A DNA stretch of 47,909 nt from Gammaproteobacteria bacterium (lineage in GTDB: Bacteria > Pseudomonadota > Gammaproteobacteria > Legionellales > Legionellaceae). A program made the position numbers and the translations under genes. The notes beneath the pieces are model-generated. The model saw only the letters and a list, made by a program, of their open reading frames with translations, was not told where the DNA came from and searched no databases. The stretch is from positions 1 through 47,909 of the forward strand of contig JAPLRL010000079.1 in the NCBI GenBank assembly GCA_026399205.1, read 5' to 3'. Below are positions 1 to 8,567 of the stretch, piece by piece (the first letter of the stretch is position 1; each line of letters opens with the position of its first letter).

Positions 1-63
1 GGTTCATAGCGCGGGAGAGGGGGCAGAACGGGGTAAACGAGTCGATCGGGATAAATTAAAAGA

Positions 64-93
64 CAAAAAAAACTCCCGCACAAGGCGGGAGTT
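64..93 (-). terminator. Rho-independent terminator of the 444-aa membrane protein gene
   Basis: Read on the minus strand, a perfect 9-bp stem (AACTCCCGC / GCGGGAGTT, positions 71-79 and 85-93) closes a 5-nt loop and is followed by an uninterrupted run of eight T. It lies about 30 bases past the stop codon of the minus-strand gene at 124-1458. This is the cleanest intrinsic terminator in the window and suggests that gene is a single-gene transcription unit. Positions 1-60 hold nothing I can recognise. Confidence 0.85.
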
Positions 94-123
94 GAGTTGA
101 CTAGAATGAACGATAACAAATTG

Positions 124-1458
124 CTAATGAGTACTACCAGTCGGACTAACACTTGCAGACCGTTTAGCCGCATCATAAGTAATTGCTGATGGTGGGAACA
201 GTTCATCAGCAACGATAGGTGGTGCTGGTGGTTGTTGTTGCGGTGAAATGCGACCAGTGTTAGCTGGAGCACTCAAGGCACCCATTTGATTAGCTTCTAA
301 GGTTGCTTGTTGTGAACCTTTTGCCTTCGAAACAGCACTCACAACGTACTGTTGCTTTCTTACAGTACCGGCAACATCTAGGTGGCGGCGTGCACCAACA
401 ACAAGTGTTGACGGTGTTACAACAGAACTTGCGTCAACAGCTGGGTCATTATGCGATTCTTCATGAAGCACTCCACCAGCAGCAGAAGAAGCAAATGGCG
501 TAGATTGCTGTCTCGCCGCTTTCTTTCCCTGTTCGAAACCCAATATACGTGCATTTTCGAGTTGTTCTTGAGTATAAGCAAAATATTTTTCTTCCAGCTG
601 ACTGTGGAGCTCATTTTGGTACGATCTTAACACCATTTGAGCAGTTGGCTCAAGCTGATGATCGTCATTTAAGCCATAATTTACAGCTAAAGGTTTAACA
701 TACTCAAAGTCAGACTCATGGTCTAGCTCCGACTTCGCCTTCATATCTTCATTCAGCTCATCACGAATATCAACCCCATTGGTTGTCAACGCCGCAGCCA
801 AAAGGACGCCGATACCATAAAGAACTAGTACTGTAGCTGCAACCATTGCTGCAAAAACCAAAATACCAATCGCACCACCTGGAATAAATGCCAGAGGTAA
901 GAAGGATAAGCTTTCTAATGCAACACCTAGTGATAGCGATCCTCCTGCGAAAGTCAACGCACCAGCTATAACCGCGTCAAAAACAATCATTGCAATTGCA
1001 GTTCCAGCAAAAGCTGCAATCAATGCAATTAGCGCTGCATTGGTAACTTTTTTACTATGCTTTCTAACCACGTTTTTTGTTGCTTCGTCATACAAGGCAG
1101 CAGCAAATTGAAAAGATACTTCAGTTTCACCGGTCTCTTTGTTTGCAGATAAAATTTGATTATCAACATCAAACAACTCGTCATGGTGAAGTTTTGGGGT
1201 TCTGTTGTTGTGTTGAAAAACAACGAGATGGCTGATGGCGCGTTTTAGCATATCCAGCCCTTCGTTGACAGTAGCGAGTTCTGCGTCTTTATTACCCGCT
1301 TTTTGAAGCTTATGCTTTTCGATGAGCAATGTTCTTAAATGCTCACGTACAGTTGTGTCTTTCACAGGTGCAGGTTCGTCGTTTACATCGCGAGGCTTGT
1401 ATTGGTATGGAGCATCCAATACACTTTGGACAAATTCGTTAAATACTGGGGACGGCAT
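124..1458 (-). CDS. Membrane protein of unknown function, candidate Dot/Icm substrate
   Basis: I do not recognise a family for this 444-residue protein. Residues 1-138 are polar and charged. Residues about 139-226 form a long hydrophobic block (three or four passes, rich in Ala, Ile, Val, Gly), interrupted by short Gly/Ser/Pro turns. The remaining 220 residues are hydrophilic and end in a low-complexity Gln/Pro/Ser/Thr tail (QQQPPAPP, then a Ser-rich end). There is no N-terminal signal peptide. Two soluble domains around a central membrane hairpin, and a short polar C-terminus, are common among Legionella and Coxiella Dot/Icm effectors; assigning it as an effector is inference. The start is supported by AGGAG 8 nt upstream of ATG. 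It appears monocistronic, with its own terminator. Confidence 0.7.
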   Translation of the reverse strand: MPSPVFNEFVQSVLDAPYQYKPRDVNDEPAPVKDTTVREHLRTLLIEKHKLQKAGNKDAELATVNEGLDMLKRAISHLVVFQHNNRTPKLHHDELFDVDNQILSANKETGETEVSFQFAAALYDEATKNVVRKHSKKVTNAALIALIAAFAGTAIAMIVFDAVIAGALTFAGGSLSLGVALESLSFLPLAFIPGGAIGILVFAAMVAATVLVLYGIGVLLAAALTTNGVDIRDELNEDMKAKSELDHESDFEYVKPLAVNYGLNDDHQLEPTAQMVLRSYQNELHSQLEEKYFAYTQEQLENARILGFEQGKKAARQQSTPFASSAAGGVLHEESHNDPAVDASSVVTPSTLVVGARRHLDVAGTVRKQQYVVSAVSKAKGSQQATLEANQMGALSAPANTGRISPQQQPPAPPIVADELFPPSAITYDAAKRSASVSPTGSTH

Positions 1459-1494
1459 AACGTTAACTCCTAATATAGTTAATAAAGCCCGAGC

Positions 1495-1546
1495 ATTGTA
1501 GCATAAAATTAAAGCAATGGAACTGTTTTTTACATTATTTTGTAAA
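1495..1546 (-). promoter_or_regulatory. Possible promoter and operator-like palindrome of the 444-aa gene
   Basis: On the minus strand, an extended -10 (TGC followed by TACAAT, positions 1500-1495) lies about 40 nt before the start codon. No good -35 is visible at 16-18 nt. Just upstream is an AT-rich palindrome (TTTACA, 6 nt, TGTAAA; 1529-1546) that could be a regulator site. The rest of the gap to 1691 shows only the GGGAG ribosome-binding site (1678-1682) of the next plus-strand gene. Confidence 0.3.
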
Positions 1547-1691
1547 TATCTTGTTAAACTGGGTAATTAAGCCGGTGTTTAGCGCTGCATCCAGGCTACT
1601 ATCCAGTGAGCCCGCCCCTCCCACATTTACTTCGCAGCTTCGACTGTAGTAGTATTTAATTTTTGCATAGCAAAGCGGGAGTAACCTACAC

Positions 1692-2252
1692 ATGATGTGG
1701 CGAATCGGCATGGGATGCTGTTTGATGGGGGTGGTGGCCGGAATATCTGCGCAGACAGACTCGATGTATTGTCCTCAAAACCATGGGTATGTTGCACTGG
1801 GCATGAGCAACAGTGATGTGTTGGCCGCCTGTGGGCAGCCTACGCATATTGAAAAAAGCAAAACGCCCTTAGAAGTTAAAGTACCGATGACGCAGCTTAT
1901 TTATAATAGTCAGGGGTCTGGAAAGGCTTTTTATGGCGTGTGGACCCTTCCTGTTGGGGTAACAGTTGGCTCTACATTAGAAGTCGATGTGGTGCGTAAC
2001 AAAGTACATTCTGTGCGCATGAACGGCGCTGGGAACAATGCATTTTCGGTGTGTGGCGGGGTGGCTATTTTGGTCGACGATCCGGTGAGTAAGGTCTATA
2101 GCGCTTGTGGAAACCCTTCCGTAGTGAATGACACTTATATTAAAGAAAAAACGAAAGTGCCCGTCTATCCTGAAACCTGGACCTATGCCGTGCCCTATCA
2201 ACCGTCGTTTGAGTTGACTTTTGTGAATGGGCAATTACAATCCATTCAGTAA
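1692..2252 (+). CDS. Secreted small protein, possibly DUF2845-like, two internal repeats
   Basis: This 186-residue protein begins with a short signal peptide (hydrophobic core ending near GISAQ, residues 18-22). The mature part has two similar halves. Each opens with a Cys and is followed by a V-x(2)-CG-x-P motif (VLAACGQP near residue 45, VYSACGNP near 137). This Cys and CG-x-P pattern resembles the DUF2845 family of small periplasmic proteins in gammaproteobacteria, but I assign it only tentatively. Two adjacent ATGs (1692, 1695) share a GGGAG site. The 86-bp palindromic repeat begins 8 nt after the stop, so transcripts would end in a strong hairpin. No function is known to me. Confidence 0.6.
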   Translation: MMWRIGMGCCLMGVVAGISAQTDSMYCPQNHGYVALGMSNSDVLAACGQPTHIEKSKTPLEVKVPMTQLIYNSQGSGKAFYGVWTLPVGVTVGSTLEVDVVRNKVHSVRMNGAGNNAFSVCGGVAILVDDPVSKVYSACGNPSVVNDTYIKEKTKVPVYPETWTYAVPYQPSFELTFVNGQLQSIQ

Positions 2253-2260
2253 TAGCTCGA

Positions 2261-2346
2261 ACGTCATCCCGAACGTAGTGAGGGATCTCCTGGTTTTGGC
2301 ACAGTGCCATTTGATTGGAGATCCCTCACTGCGTTCGGGATGACGT
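2261..2346. repeat. 86-bp palindromic repeat, copy 1
   Basis: Two roughly 31-bp arms are inverted around a 24-nt centre. The left arm starts ACGTCATCCCGAACGTAGTG and the right arm ends CACTGCGTTCGGGATGACGT. Three further copies occur in the window (17432, 35959 and a half copy at 47785), two of them also exactly 86 bp. Translated, it yields the HPERSEGS / VIPSAARDL strings often seen as spurious ORFs in genome annotations. No transposase is encoded, so it would be a non-autonomous or REP-like element. Confidence 0.85.
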
Positions 2347-2385
2347 GGGGCGTGCATGGGGGTAAAGGGGCTAAAGGGGGTGAAC

Positions 2386-2970
2386 ATGAGCGGTTTAGAT
2401 GCATTATTAACATTTCACACCGCGCGCATTGCGCAATGGTCAAAGCAAGACCTGGTGCTAAACCAAGACGCCGAGTGGGCTTTGATTGAAGCAAACCATG
2501 CTTCTAATTTTTCACTTTGGCGGGCAGAAGACCGTGCGCGGCGTGAAGACAAAGGCTTTGAATTTGTGTACCACGCCAAGCGTGATATAGATCGGTTTAA
2601 TCAAGCGCGTAACAATCAAATGGAAGCCATCGATGCATGGTTCTATGAAGAGCTTCAACCCAGCGCGCCTACCGACCAGTGCCTGTTACACTCTGAAACC
2701 CCTGGAATGATGATTGACCGCTTGTCTATTTTATCACTCAAACATTTTCATATGGATATTCAAACCTTGCGCGACGATGTAGATGAAGCGCATCTCGCAC
2801 TGTGCAAGCAAAAATGCGTTATTTTAGAAAAACAGCGTAGGTTATTGTTTACGTGTTTACAGCAGTTGATGACCGATGTTATTGCGCATCGAAGAACATT
2901 TATTATCTATAGACAGTTGAAGATGTATAACGATCCGAGTTTGAATCCGGAGTTGTATTCGGCATCGTAA
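2386..2970 (+). CDS. DUF4254 domain protein
   Basis: This 194-residue soluble helical protein carries the hallmarks of DUF4254: an N-x(2)-LW-x(2)-ED-x-AR motif near residues 40-52, then KR-x-ID-x-FNQ-x-RN, and ETPGMMIDRLSILSLK around residue 102. The biochemical role of this family is unknown to me; members elsewhere are often encoded near glycosyltransferases, but none is visible here. An upstream in-frame ATG at 2356 would add 10 residues. I prefer 2386 because AAAGGGGGT sits directly before it. A 7-bp hairpin (2978-2996) follows the stop but lacks a T-tract in either direction. Confidence 0.75.
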   Translation: MSGLDALLTFHTARIAQWSKQDLVLNQDAEWALIEANHASNFSLWRAEDRARREDKGFEFVYHAKRDIDRFNQARNNQMEAIDAWFYEELQPSAPTDQCLLHSETPGMMIDRLSILSLKHFHMDIQTLRDDVDEAHLALCKQKCVILEKQRRLLFTCLQQLMTDVIAHRRTFIIYRQLKMYNDPSLNPELYSAS

Positions 2971-2999
2971 CACCTTATTACGTCAAGAAGACGTAAAAA

Positions 3000-4778
3000 T
3001 CATGCCACCGGAATGAATGCATCTTGCCGCCACGTCTGTTGTTGTGGCTTTTCCGAATAAAACGTAACACTTTTTCTTTTTCCCCCCAATTTAGGTGAGA
3101 AGGACGGGGGCTCTTTATTTGAGTTATCGTCAAACTTACTCAATGCACTCATCGGACTTCCCTCATTGCGATTATTTTGAGAGCCGACCAATTTGGTGAG
3201 GTCGCCTGAAGACATATTGAGAGGCATGCGGGGTTTTAATGGATCGCCCAAGCCTTTTGCAAGGGCTTTTAAGGTGCAGATGATGCTTTGTATGCCTGAA
3301 ACAATGCACATCACGACAAACGCCGCTTTTGAGGTGCGGATGTGATTTAAAATTAAGTTGAGAATGAATTTAGGTCCTTGTCTAATACCGAGCGCAAATG
3401 AGCGCAATAATTCAAGCCAATCGGGACGTGCGTTTTTGTCATCTTTAGGTTGGTTGTTTTTTCTGCATTGATAAGTGATGTAGAGCTCATAGCCGACAAA
3501 GGCAATGAGACTCGCCGCACCTACAACAATCACACTCATTAAGACCATCAGGGGAACGGGGGTGAATAAAACCACCGCGAATAAACAGCCGGTTAAGCCG
3601 TTATAGGCACATAAACCATTGCGAAAGGCTTCACCCACCGCTGATCCATACGTTGCTTTTTTAAGCACAGCCTCCCTTGCTTCTAACCGAGCGATAGTGT
3701 CTGCGGTCAGTCCTTCAGGGTTATCTAGTTTTGCTTTAATGACGGAGCGTTCTAATACAATCTGGTACACATACTCTTCATAAAGCTCGCGCGCAATAGA
3801 GATGATGACATAGGCGATAGAAAAAATACTCACCACCAATGCCAATGGGGGCGTTAAAAGACAAACCATGTAAAGGCCTGCATACATATATAGGCCGTTC
3901 ATGAGGCCAAAAAAACCGGCAGCAGCGAAAGACTTTAGGGCCTGGCGTGGGCGTGTTTCTTCTTGGATGAGGCTACGGAGTTGAGCGTCTGTTAAGTCGC
4001 CAATTAGGCGGTTGATATCAAGAGGTCTCGTATTTTTTTTTTCTTGATAGTGAGGAAAATACAGGCGCGCTATCAATAATTTCAGTAATGGATTGTTGGT
4101 TAAGGCGTTTTTTCTTTGTTTCAAAAGGGCCGCATCCTCTGTGAGGCCGGGTTCTTTTTCACGCCATTTTTTATAGTCATCCATGTCTAAGACATTCCAT
4201 TTTGACAATTCACCATTGGCGTTTTGCATCGCGAGACGGTGGCTACACATGTTGCGATTCCAGGCGCGACTGAGTAATGCAGCGGCACCAAAGGCAATAC
4301 CAAGTGGGAGCAATAACCCCGTGACACTGACGGCTGCAAAAACCACGGCAATAAATAGCACGCTACGGATGGCTTTATAGGCCCCTTTGAAGCCTTTAAT
4401 GCTATCGCGAACATAGGGCCAATAACGCGCCATGAAGCTTTTGAGAGAGCCGTCTTTTTTATCGGTAAAATAACTGCCTAATATTGCGAATAAGGTGAGA
4501 AAGGTGGCTTGAATGACGGTCAAGGCGATGCCCAGCGGCGTCATGAGCCAAAAATGCATGCGCTCTGTGGATGGGTTTTCGTCGTTGTAAACAATTTGTA
4601 GAGCAAGAGAGATAAGGCTTGATGCATTGCTTAAGCCATCGCCAATGCCGAATAACAGGTAGATGAGTCGATCACTGCGCAGTTTTCTGGCTATCGAGTA
4701 CACCCAACGGACGAACCAATTTTGCTGTGCGTTTCTGGCCGAGTTAGCTCCTAGAGGAGCATTGAATTTAGCAGTCAT
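3000..4778 (-). CDS. Multi-spanning membrane protein of unknown function, divergent from dotM
   Basis: The 592-residue product has hydrophobic segments at about residues 38-62, 77-103, 138-168, 283-330, 390-435 and 483-505, with charged cytosolic-type loops of 80-100 residues between groups. The last 75 residues are soluble, Ser/Lys/Pro-rich and end in a hydrophobic Phe-Ile-Pro-Val-Ala. It has no signal peptide and no family I recognise. It is divergently transcribed from dotM, and its predicted promoter overlaps that of dotM. In Legionella the corresponding side of dotM carries icmQ, icmR-type and icmS/T genes; here this gene occupies that place instead. It could be a T4BSS substrate inserted into host membranes or a machine-associated protein; both are inference. 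Confidence 0.7.
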   Translation of the reverse strand: MTAKFNAPLGANSARNAQQNWFVRWVYSIARKLRSDRLIYLLFGIGDGLSNASSLISLALQIVYNDENPSTERMHFWLMTPLGIALTVIQATFLTLFAILGSYFTDKKDGSLKSFMARYWPYVRDSIKGFKGAYKAIRSVLFIAVVFAAVSVTGLLLPLGIAFGAAALLSRAWNRNMCSHRLAMQNANGELSKWNVLDMDDYKKWREKEPGLTEDAALLKQRKNALTNNPLLKLLIARLYFPHYQEKKNTRPLDINRLIGDLTDAQLRSLIQEETRPRQALKSFAAAGFFGLMNGLYMYAGLYMVCLLTPPLALVVSIFSIAYVIISIARELYEEYVYQIVLERSVIKAKLDNPEGLTADTIARLEAREAVLKKATYGSAVGEAFRNGLCAYNGLTGCLFAVVLFTPVPLMVLMSVIVVGAASLIAFVGYELYITYQCRKNNQPKDDKNARPDWLELLRSFALGIRQGPKFILNLILNHIRTSKAAFVVMCIVSGIQSIICTLKALAKGLGDPLKPRMPLNMSSGDLTKLVGSQNNRNEGSPMSALSKFDDNSNKEPPSFSPKLGGKRKSVTFYSEKPQQQTWRQDAFIPVA

Positions 4779-4898
4779 TTACGCCCCACGGTGATGGTTG
4801 TTATCTCGTCATCTCAGGTGGGGGAAAATGTAAACGAAGGCGACCATATTGTCAAGTAAAATTCCACGATGTTTAAAAAAAGAGTAGGCGCACGGGGG

Positions 4899-4951
4899 CA
4901 GTATAGCATGATGTTTTGGTGCGTGACAACGAATAACAGCGTGCTATACTG
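4899..4951. promoter_or_regulatory. Symmetric divergent promoter for dotM and the 592-aa membrane protein
   Basis: A perfect 10-bp inverted repeat (CAGTATAGCA at 4899-4908, TGCTATACTG at 4942-4951) places an extended -10 (TGC-TATACT) on each strand. For the plus strand, -35 GTGACA (4923-4928), 16 nt, -10 TATACT (4945-4950). For the minus strand, -35 TTGTCA (complement of 4924-4929), 18 nt, -10 TATACT (complement of 4900-4905). The two -35 elements almost coincide, so the two RNA polymerases would compete for one site. The predicted dotM leader is about 30 nt; the minus-strand leader is about 115 nt. Confidence 0.6.
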
Positions 4952-4985
4952 GAAGTTAGGATAAGCTCACTGATGGGATATACCT

Positions 4986-6164
4986 ATGGCTGGAGGGGGA
5001 GGCGGGCAACAATCGCAAGGCGATGATTCCATGGCGCTACTGTGGATCATGGCCCTCTTTTTCATCACCGCTTTCATTGTTTGGTACTTCGGGCACGAAC
5101 ACATCGTCCGCTTTGTTTTTTGGATCGATGTGGTTCAAGCCAAGTTGATTCTCCTTGTGATGAATAATCCCAACATAAGACACCTACTGACGGCTGATAA
5201 TGTAGGGACTGACGAACTAGAAAATCTGATTTATATTTTGCAAACGGTTGATCCGAGTCAAGTTCAGTGGCCCGATTTAGTTAAAATTACGGCAAGTGTG
5301 GGGATGTACACGCGTTATCCTGCATTGGTGATTACCGTCATCCTTTCCATTTGGTTGTATTGGGCTGATGTCCCTTTAAAATTTAGAAAAACATATTCCA
5401 TGGCAAGCCTTAGAGAGCAAGAACAAGTGAACTGGACGGCGATTGCGCCGGTCATTAAAGAAAACTTGGTACCGACTTCTGTTGATACTGGACCGTGGGC
5501 GATGGCACTCTTGCCAATGGAGTTTGCGCGCAAATACGATTTATTAAAAAAAGACGATATCGTGCTTGATAAAATGATGCCAGGCATGGAGCTGACCGCA
5601 GGACTACGCAAAGGCGAAGCCAAACGCGTATTTACCTTACAGCTGGGCGCATATTGGGAGGGTTTTCAACGTTGCCCACTCCATGTGAAGGCGCTCGCTG
5701 CTGTTTTTATCGCGCGGATTAACCGCGACCGTAATGCGGCACGGATGATACTCGATACGATCAATGTGACTTATGCACAAGGCAAACCAAATTACGCGGT
5801 GGCATTACCCACGTTAAAAAAATATGAGAACTCTGAAATTGTTCAAGGGGTATTACAAGGACATGGCTATATGCTAACGGTGATGGCGTCTTTGTTATTG
5901 GAAGCCAGGAAAGATGGGGTCATGGCGAGTGCTGAATTTTTATGGTTAAAAGTGGTCGATAGGCGGTTATGGTATATGATGAACTGTGTTGGCAGACAAA
6001 CACCGTATTGTGAAGTTGGAGGACCTTTTTCTCATTGGTTAGCGGAGAAAGCGATGCATCGCGCCTCACGGGTACCCATGATTGACGAGGCCATTAAAGG
6101 CTTGGAGCTGGCGCTTAAAGAAGTCAAATTATCACCTAAGCAATTACAGGAGTTAAAACCATAA
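4986..6164 (+). CDS. dotM: DotM/IcmP, T4BSS coupling-complex membrane protein
   Basis: The protein has 392 residues, close to the Legionella and Coxiella DotM/IcmP length. A Gly/Gln-rich start is followed by a first membrane segment (about residues 16-36) and a second near 115-132, then a long cytosolic domain. In the known systems DotM sits with DotL in the inner membrane as part of the type IV coupling complex, and its basic cytosolic domain binds acidic (E-block) effector signals. It is the first gene of the plus-strand cluster and overlaps dotL by one base (TAATG), which implies translational coupling. No strong Shine-Dalgarno is visible before ATG 4986. Confidence 0.93.
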   Translation: MAGGGGGQQSQGDDSMALLWIMALFFITAFIVWYFGHEHIVRFVFWIDVVQAKLILLVMNNPNIRHLLTADNVGTDELENLIYILQTVDPSQVQWPDLVKITASVGMYTRYPALVITVILSIWLYWADVPLKFRKTYSMASLREQEQVNWTAIAPVIKENLVPTSVDTGPWAMALLPMEFARKYDLLKKDDIVLDKMMPGMELTAGLRKGEAKRVFTLQLGAYWEGFQRCPLHVKALAAVFIARINRDRNAARMILDTINVTYAQGKPNYAVALPTLKKYENSEIVQGVLQGHGYMLTVMASLLLEARKDGVMASAEFLWLKVVDRRLWYMMNCVGRQTPYCEVGGPFSHWLAEKAMHRASRVPMIDEAIKGLELALKEVKLSPKQLQELKP

Positions 6165-8497
6165 TGCGTGGGATTGAGTCCAAAAATGAAATTGACCCAA
6201 CCCTACTCTTAAGGGATACCAGGGGAATACCGGAACGTATTGCAGACTTTTTTGCTGATACGGTCAATGTGGTGGTTTTTTTGGTTTCATTGGCTGCCGC
6301 AGATTATTTTATTCCTGTGGCAGTTTTGCCGTTATTTATTGGTGCTGTTTGTTCTTTCTATTTCGCATACACACGTAAACATACCTTGCCTTTTCGCTTA
6401 CCTAAAGTAGCTGCTGTCAAAGATTTCAATGATATTTTACCTGGCATCAACAAACCCGGCATGGCCAGAGGCATTGCATTTTTTGGTAATGATCGCAAAA
6501 CCGGTGAAGAGCTCTGGTTCTCAAATGATGACATGCGTACCCACGTGCTGGTTTTTGGATCAACCGGTAGTGGTAAGACAGAACTCTTGGTCTCACTTGC
6601 TTTTAATGCATTGGTTCAAGGCAGTGGGTTTATTTATGTCGATGGAAAAGGCGATAACGCACTTTATGCAAAGATTTTCTCCATGGTGCGCGGCATGGGT
6701 CGAGAGGACGATTTGCTTATCATTAACTTTATGACCGGTGCGCGCGATATTATCGGTCCGCAAGAAAGACGATTATCAAATACCATGAATCCGTTTTGTC
6801 AGGGATCCTCCAGTATGTTGACCCAGTTGGTGGTGAACTTAATGGGATCGTCCAAGGGCGGCGGCGATGGAGATATGTGGAAGGGGCGTGCGATTACCTT
6901 CGTTGAAGCCTTGATGCGGATTTTGGTGTACATGCGTGACCAGGGTGTCATTTTGCTAGATGCCAATAGTATTCGGAATTACTTTGATTTAGGAAAACTA
7001 GAAGCGATCGTGATTGATAAAGTGTTTCCTCGTGAGGAACAAGAGGGGGTGAGCATTGAGTCTGTCCCTAAGCTCGTGACGGATCCCTTACGTAACTATG
7101 TGTATAACTTACCAGGGTATGCTAAAGATAAAAAAGGCAAACAAGTCTCGCAAGTGTTAGAGCAACACGGGTTCATTACCATGCAATTGACGCGGGCGTT
7201 TTCTTCTTTGGCGGATACTTACGGACACATTTTACGGACCAATTTGGCAGAAGTGGATTTTAAAGATGTAATTTTAAATCGGCGAATTTTGGTGGTGCTC
7301 TTGCCCGCACTTGAAAAATCACCAGACGAATTAGCCAACTTAGGCAAAATCATCGTCTCATCATTGAAAGCGATGATGGCCTCAGGATTAGGAGACGATG
7401 TCGAAGGGGACTACCGTGATGTGATTGAGCGAAAAGTAACCACAGCACCCACGCCGTTTTTATGCGTACTCGATGAATATGGTTATTATGCCGTTGAGGG
7501 GTTTGCGGTGGTGCCAGCGCAAGCGCGGTCGCTTGGGTTTTCTATTATTTTTGCAGGACAAGATTTACCCGCATTTCAAAAGGCATCAAAAGAAGAAGCT
7601 GCATCCATCGGTGCAAACACCAACATTAAAATTTGTATGAAATTAGAAGATCCAATCGAAACATGGGACTTTTTTAATAAAACAGCCGGCGAAGCCTATG
7701 TGACGAAAGTCGATTCGTTTCAAACCAAAGAGTCGAGCTTTGTAGGAGGGTACCAAGATACCAAGAGCTCCTCGTTTGAAAAGCGCGCGCGGGTTGATTT
7801 GCTCGATTTAAAAGATCAAACCGAGGGTGAGTTTCATGTGTTTTTTAAATCTAAAATTGTGCGTGGTCGCGCCTTTTTCGCCAACCCTCGGCCTGTGACA
7901 AAGTTAAAAATCAATCAATTTTTAAAGATTGAATCGCCCTCAGATGAGTTTATTGTGAAGTTAAATAAGCAGCTGGCTCATTTTCAAGAGATTTTGAAAA
8001 GCCAAGATGTCACCATTAATAAGATGGTAGAAAGTGAGGAAATATCAACAATCAAAGAATTGATCGACGCCTCAACCGTTGAAGATCCCATTGAAAGAGC
8101 CGTTAATGCCTTGATTCAATATCATCAACGCCTTGAACCGGAGTCTACGCCAGAAGATATTCAAGACATTCAAGAAGAAGAGCAAGAGGGCGTGATGACT
8201 ATTTTCACTCCATTACGTCATCCCAGTGATGCCCCGCCATTACTCGGCGCAGACATCGCCAAATTTAGTGAGTCGTTGTTGCCGATTCAACAAATTAGGC
8301 GCTATTTAGTCAGCGTTGAGCGCTTGATGGGCTCTAAAGATAAATATGCAGTGACCCTTGCTGAAGAGCTGATCAAAGATGTGAAGCTTGCGACAACTTA
8401 CCCACCGACCTATTTAGATCATATCTCAGCACCTGAGTTGAGTGGTATCGTAGTTGATTTGGTTAGCGCGATTAAGGATGAGCGAGCTGGGGTGTAG
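6164..8497 (+). CDS. dotL: DotL/IcmO, type IV coupling protein ATPase
   Basis: The product is a 777-residue VirD4/FtsK-like ATPase. An N-terminal membrane hairpin (about residues 30-70) is followed by a Walker A motif GSTGSGKT at 132-139 and a Walker B with LDE (D437, E438). The roughly 150-residue C-terminal extension matches the DotL region that recruits DotN and the IcmS-IcmW adaptor in Legionella. It acts at the inner membrane to select substrates and feed them to the channel. The start codon overlaps the dotM stop. dotM, dotL and dotN all lie in this cluster, whereas icmS, icmW and lvgA are not seen in the window. Confidence 0.96.
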   Translation: MRGIESKNEIDPTLLLRDTRGIPERIADFFADTVNVVVFLVSLAAADYFIPVAVLPLFIGAVCSFYFAYTRKHTLPFRLPKVAAVKDFNDILPGINKPGMARGIAFFGNDRKTGEELWFSNDDMRTHVLVFGSTGSGKTELLVSLAFNALVQGSGFIYVDGKGDNALYAKIFSMVRGMGREDDLLIINFMTGARDIIGPQERRLSNTMNPFCQGSSSMLTQLVVNLMGSSKGGGDGDMWKGRAITFVEALMRILVYMRDQGVILLDANSIRNYFDLGKLEAIVIDKVFPREEQEGVSIESVPKLVTDPLRNYVYNLPGYAKDKKGKQVSQVLEQHGFITMQLTRAFSSLADTYGHILRTNLAEVDFKDVILNRRILVVLLPALEKSPDELANLGKIIVSSLKAMMASGLGDDVEGDYRDVIERKVTTAPTPFLCVLDEYGYYAVEGFAVVPAQARSLGFSIIFAGQDLPAFQKASKEEAASIGANTNIKICMKLEDPIETWDFFNKTAGEAYVTKVDSFQTKESSFVGGYQDTKSSSFEKRARVDLLDLKDQTEGEFHVFFKSKIVRGRAFFANPRPVTKLKINQFLKIESPSDEFIVKLNKQLAHFQEILKSQDVTINKMVESEEISTIKELIDASTVEDPIERAVNALIQYHQRLEPESTPEDIQDIQEEEQEGVMTIFTPLRHPSDAPPLLGADIAKFSESLLPIQQIRRYLVSVERLMGSKDKYAVTLAEELIKDVKLATTYPPTYLDHISAPELSGIVVDLVSAIKDERAGV

Positions 8498-8504
8498 AAT
8501 TCAC

Positions 8505-8533
8505 TTGTCAATCACGTGCTTATATGGTTTGAT
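8505..8533 (+). promoter_or_regulatory. Internal promoter before dotK
   Basis: TTGTCA (8505-8510), 17 nt ending in TGG, then TTTGAT (8528-8533): a -35 with an extended -10. It lies just after the dotL stop codon and about 35 nt before the GTG start of dotK. A closely similar block with the same 17-nt spacing precedes dotJ at 10465-10493, which argues for function or for a copied segment. Confidence 0.5.
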
Positions 8534-8567
8534 TGAACCTATCGTGGCGGTTTTTTAAGGGGTTGAG

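Noticed and set aside
2978-2996. TTACGTC/GACGTAA hairpin as a terminator between the DUF4254 gene and the 592-aa gene
   Set aside because: No T-tract follows on either strand; the stem is only 7 bp.
1459-4985. PmrA-type regulatory boxes (tandem TTAAT repeats) upstream of putative effector genes
   Set aside because: I looked for the paired TTAAT pattern used by PmrA in Legionella and Coxiella before 1458, 4778 and 4986 and did not find a convincing pair.
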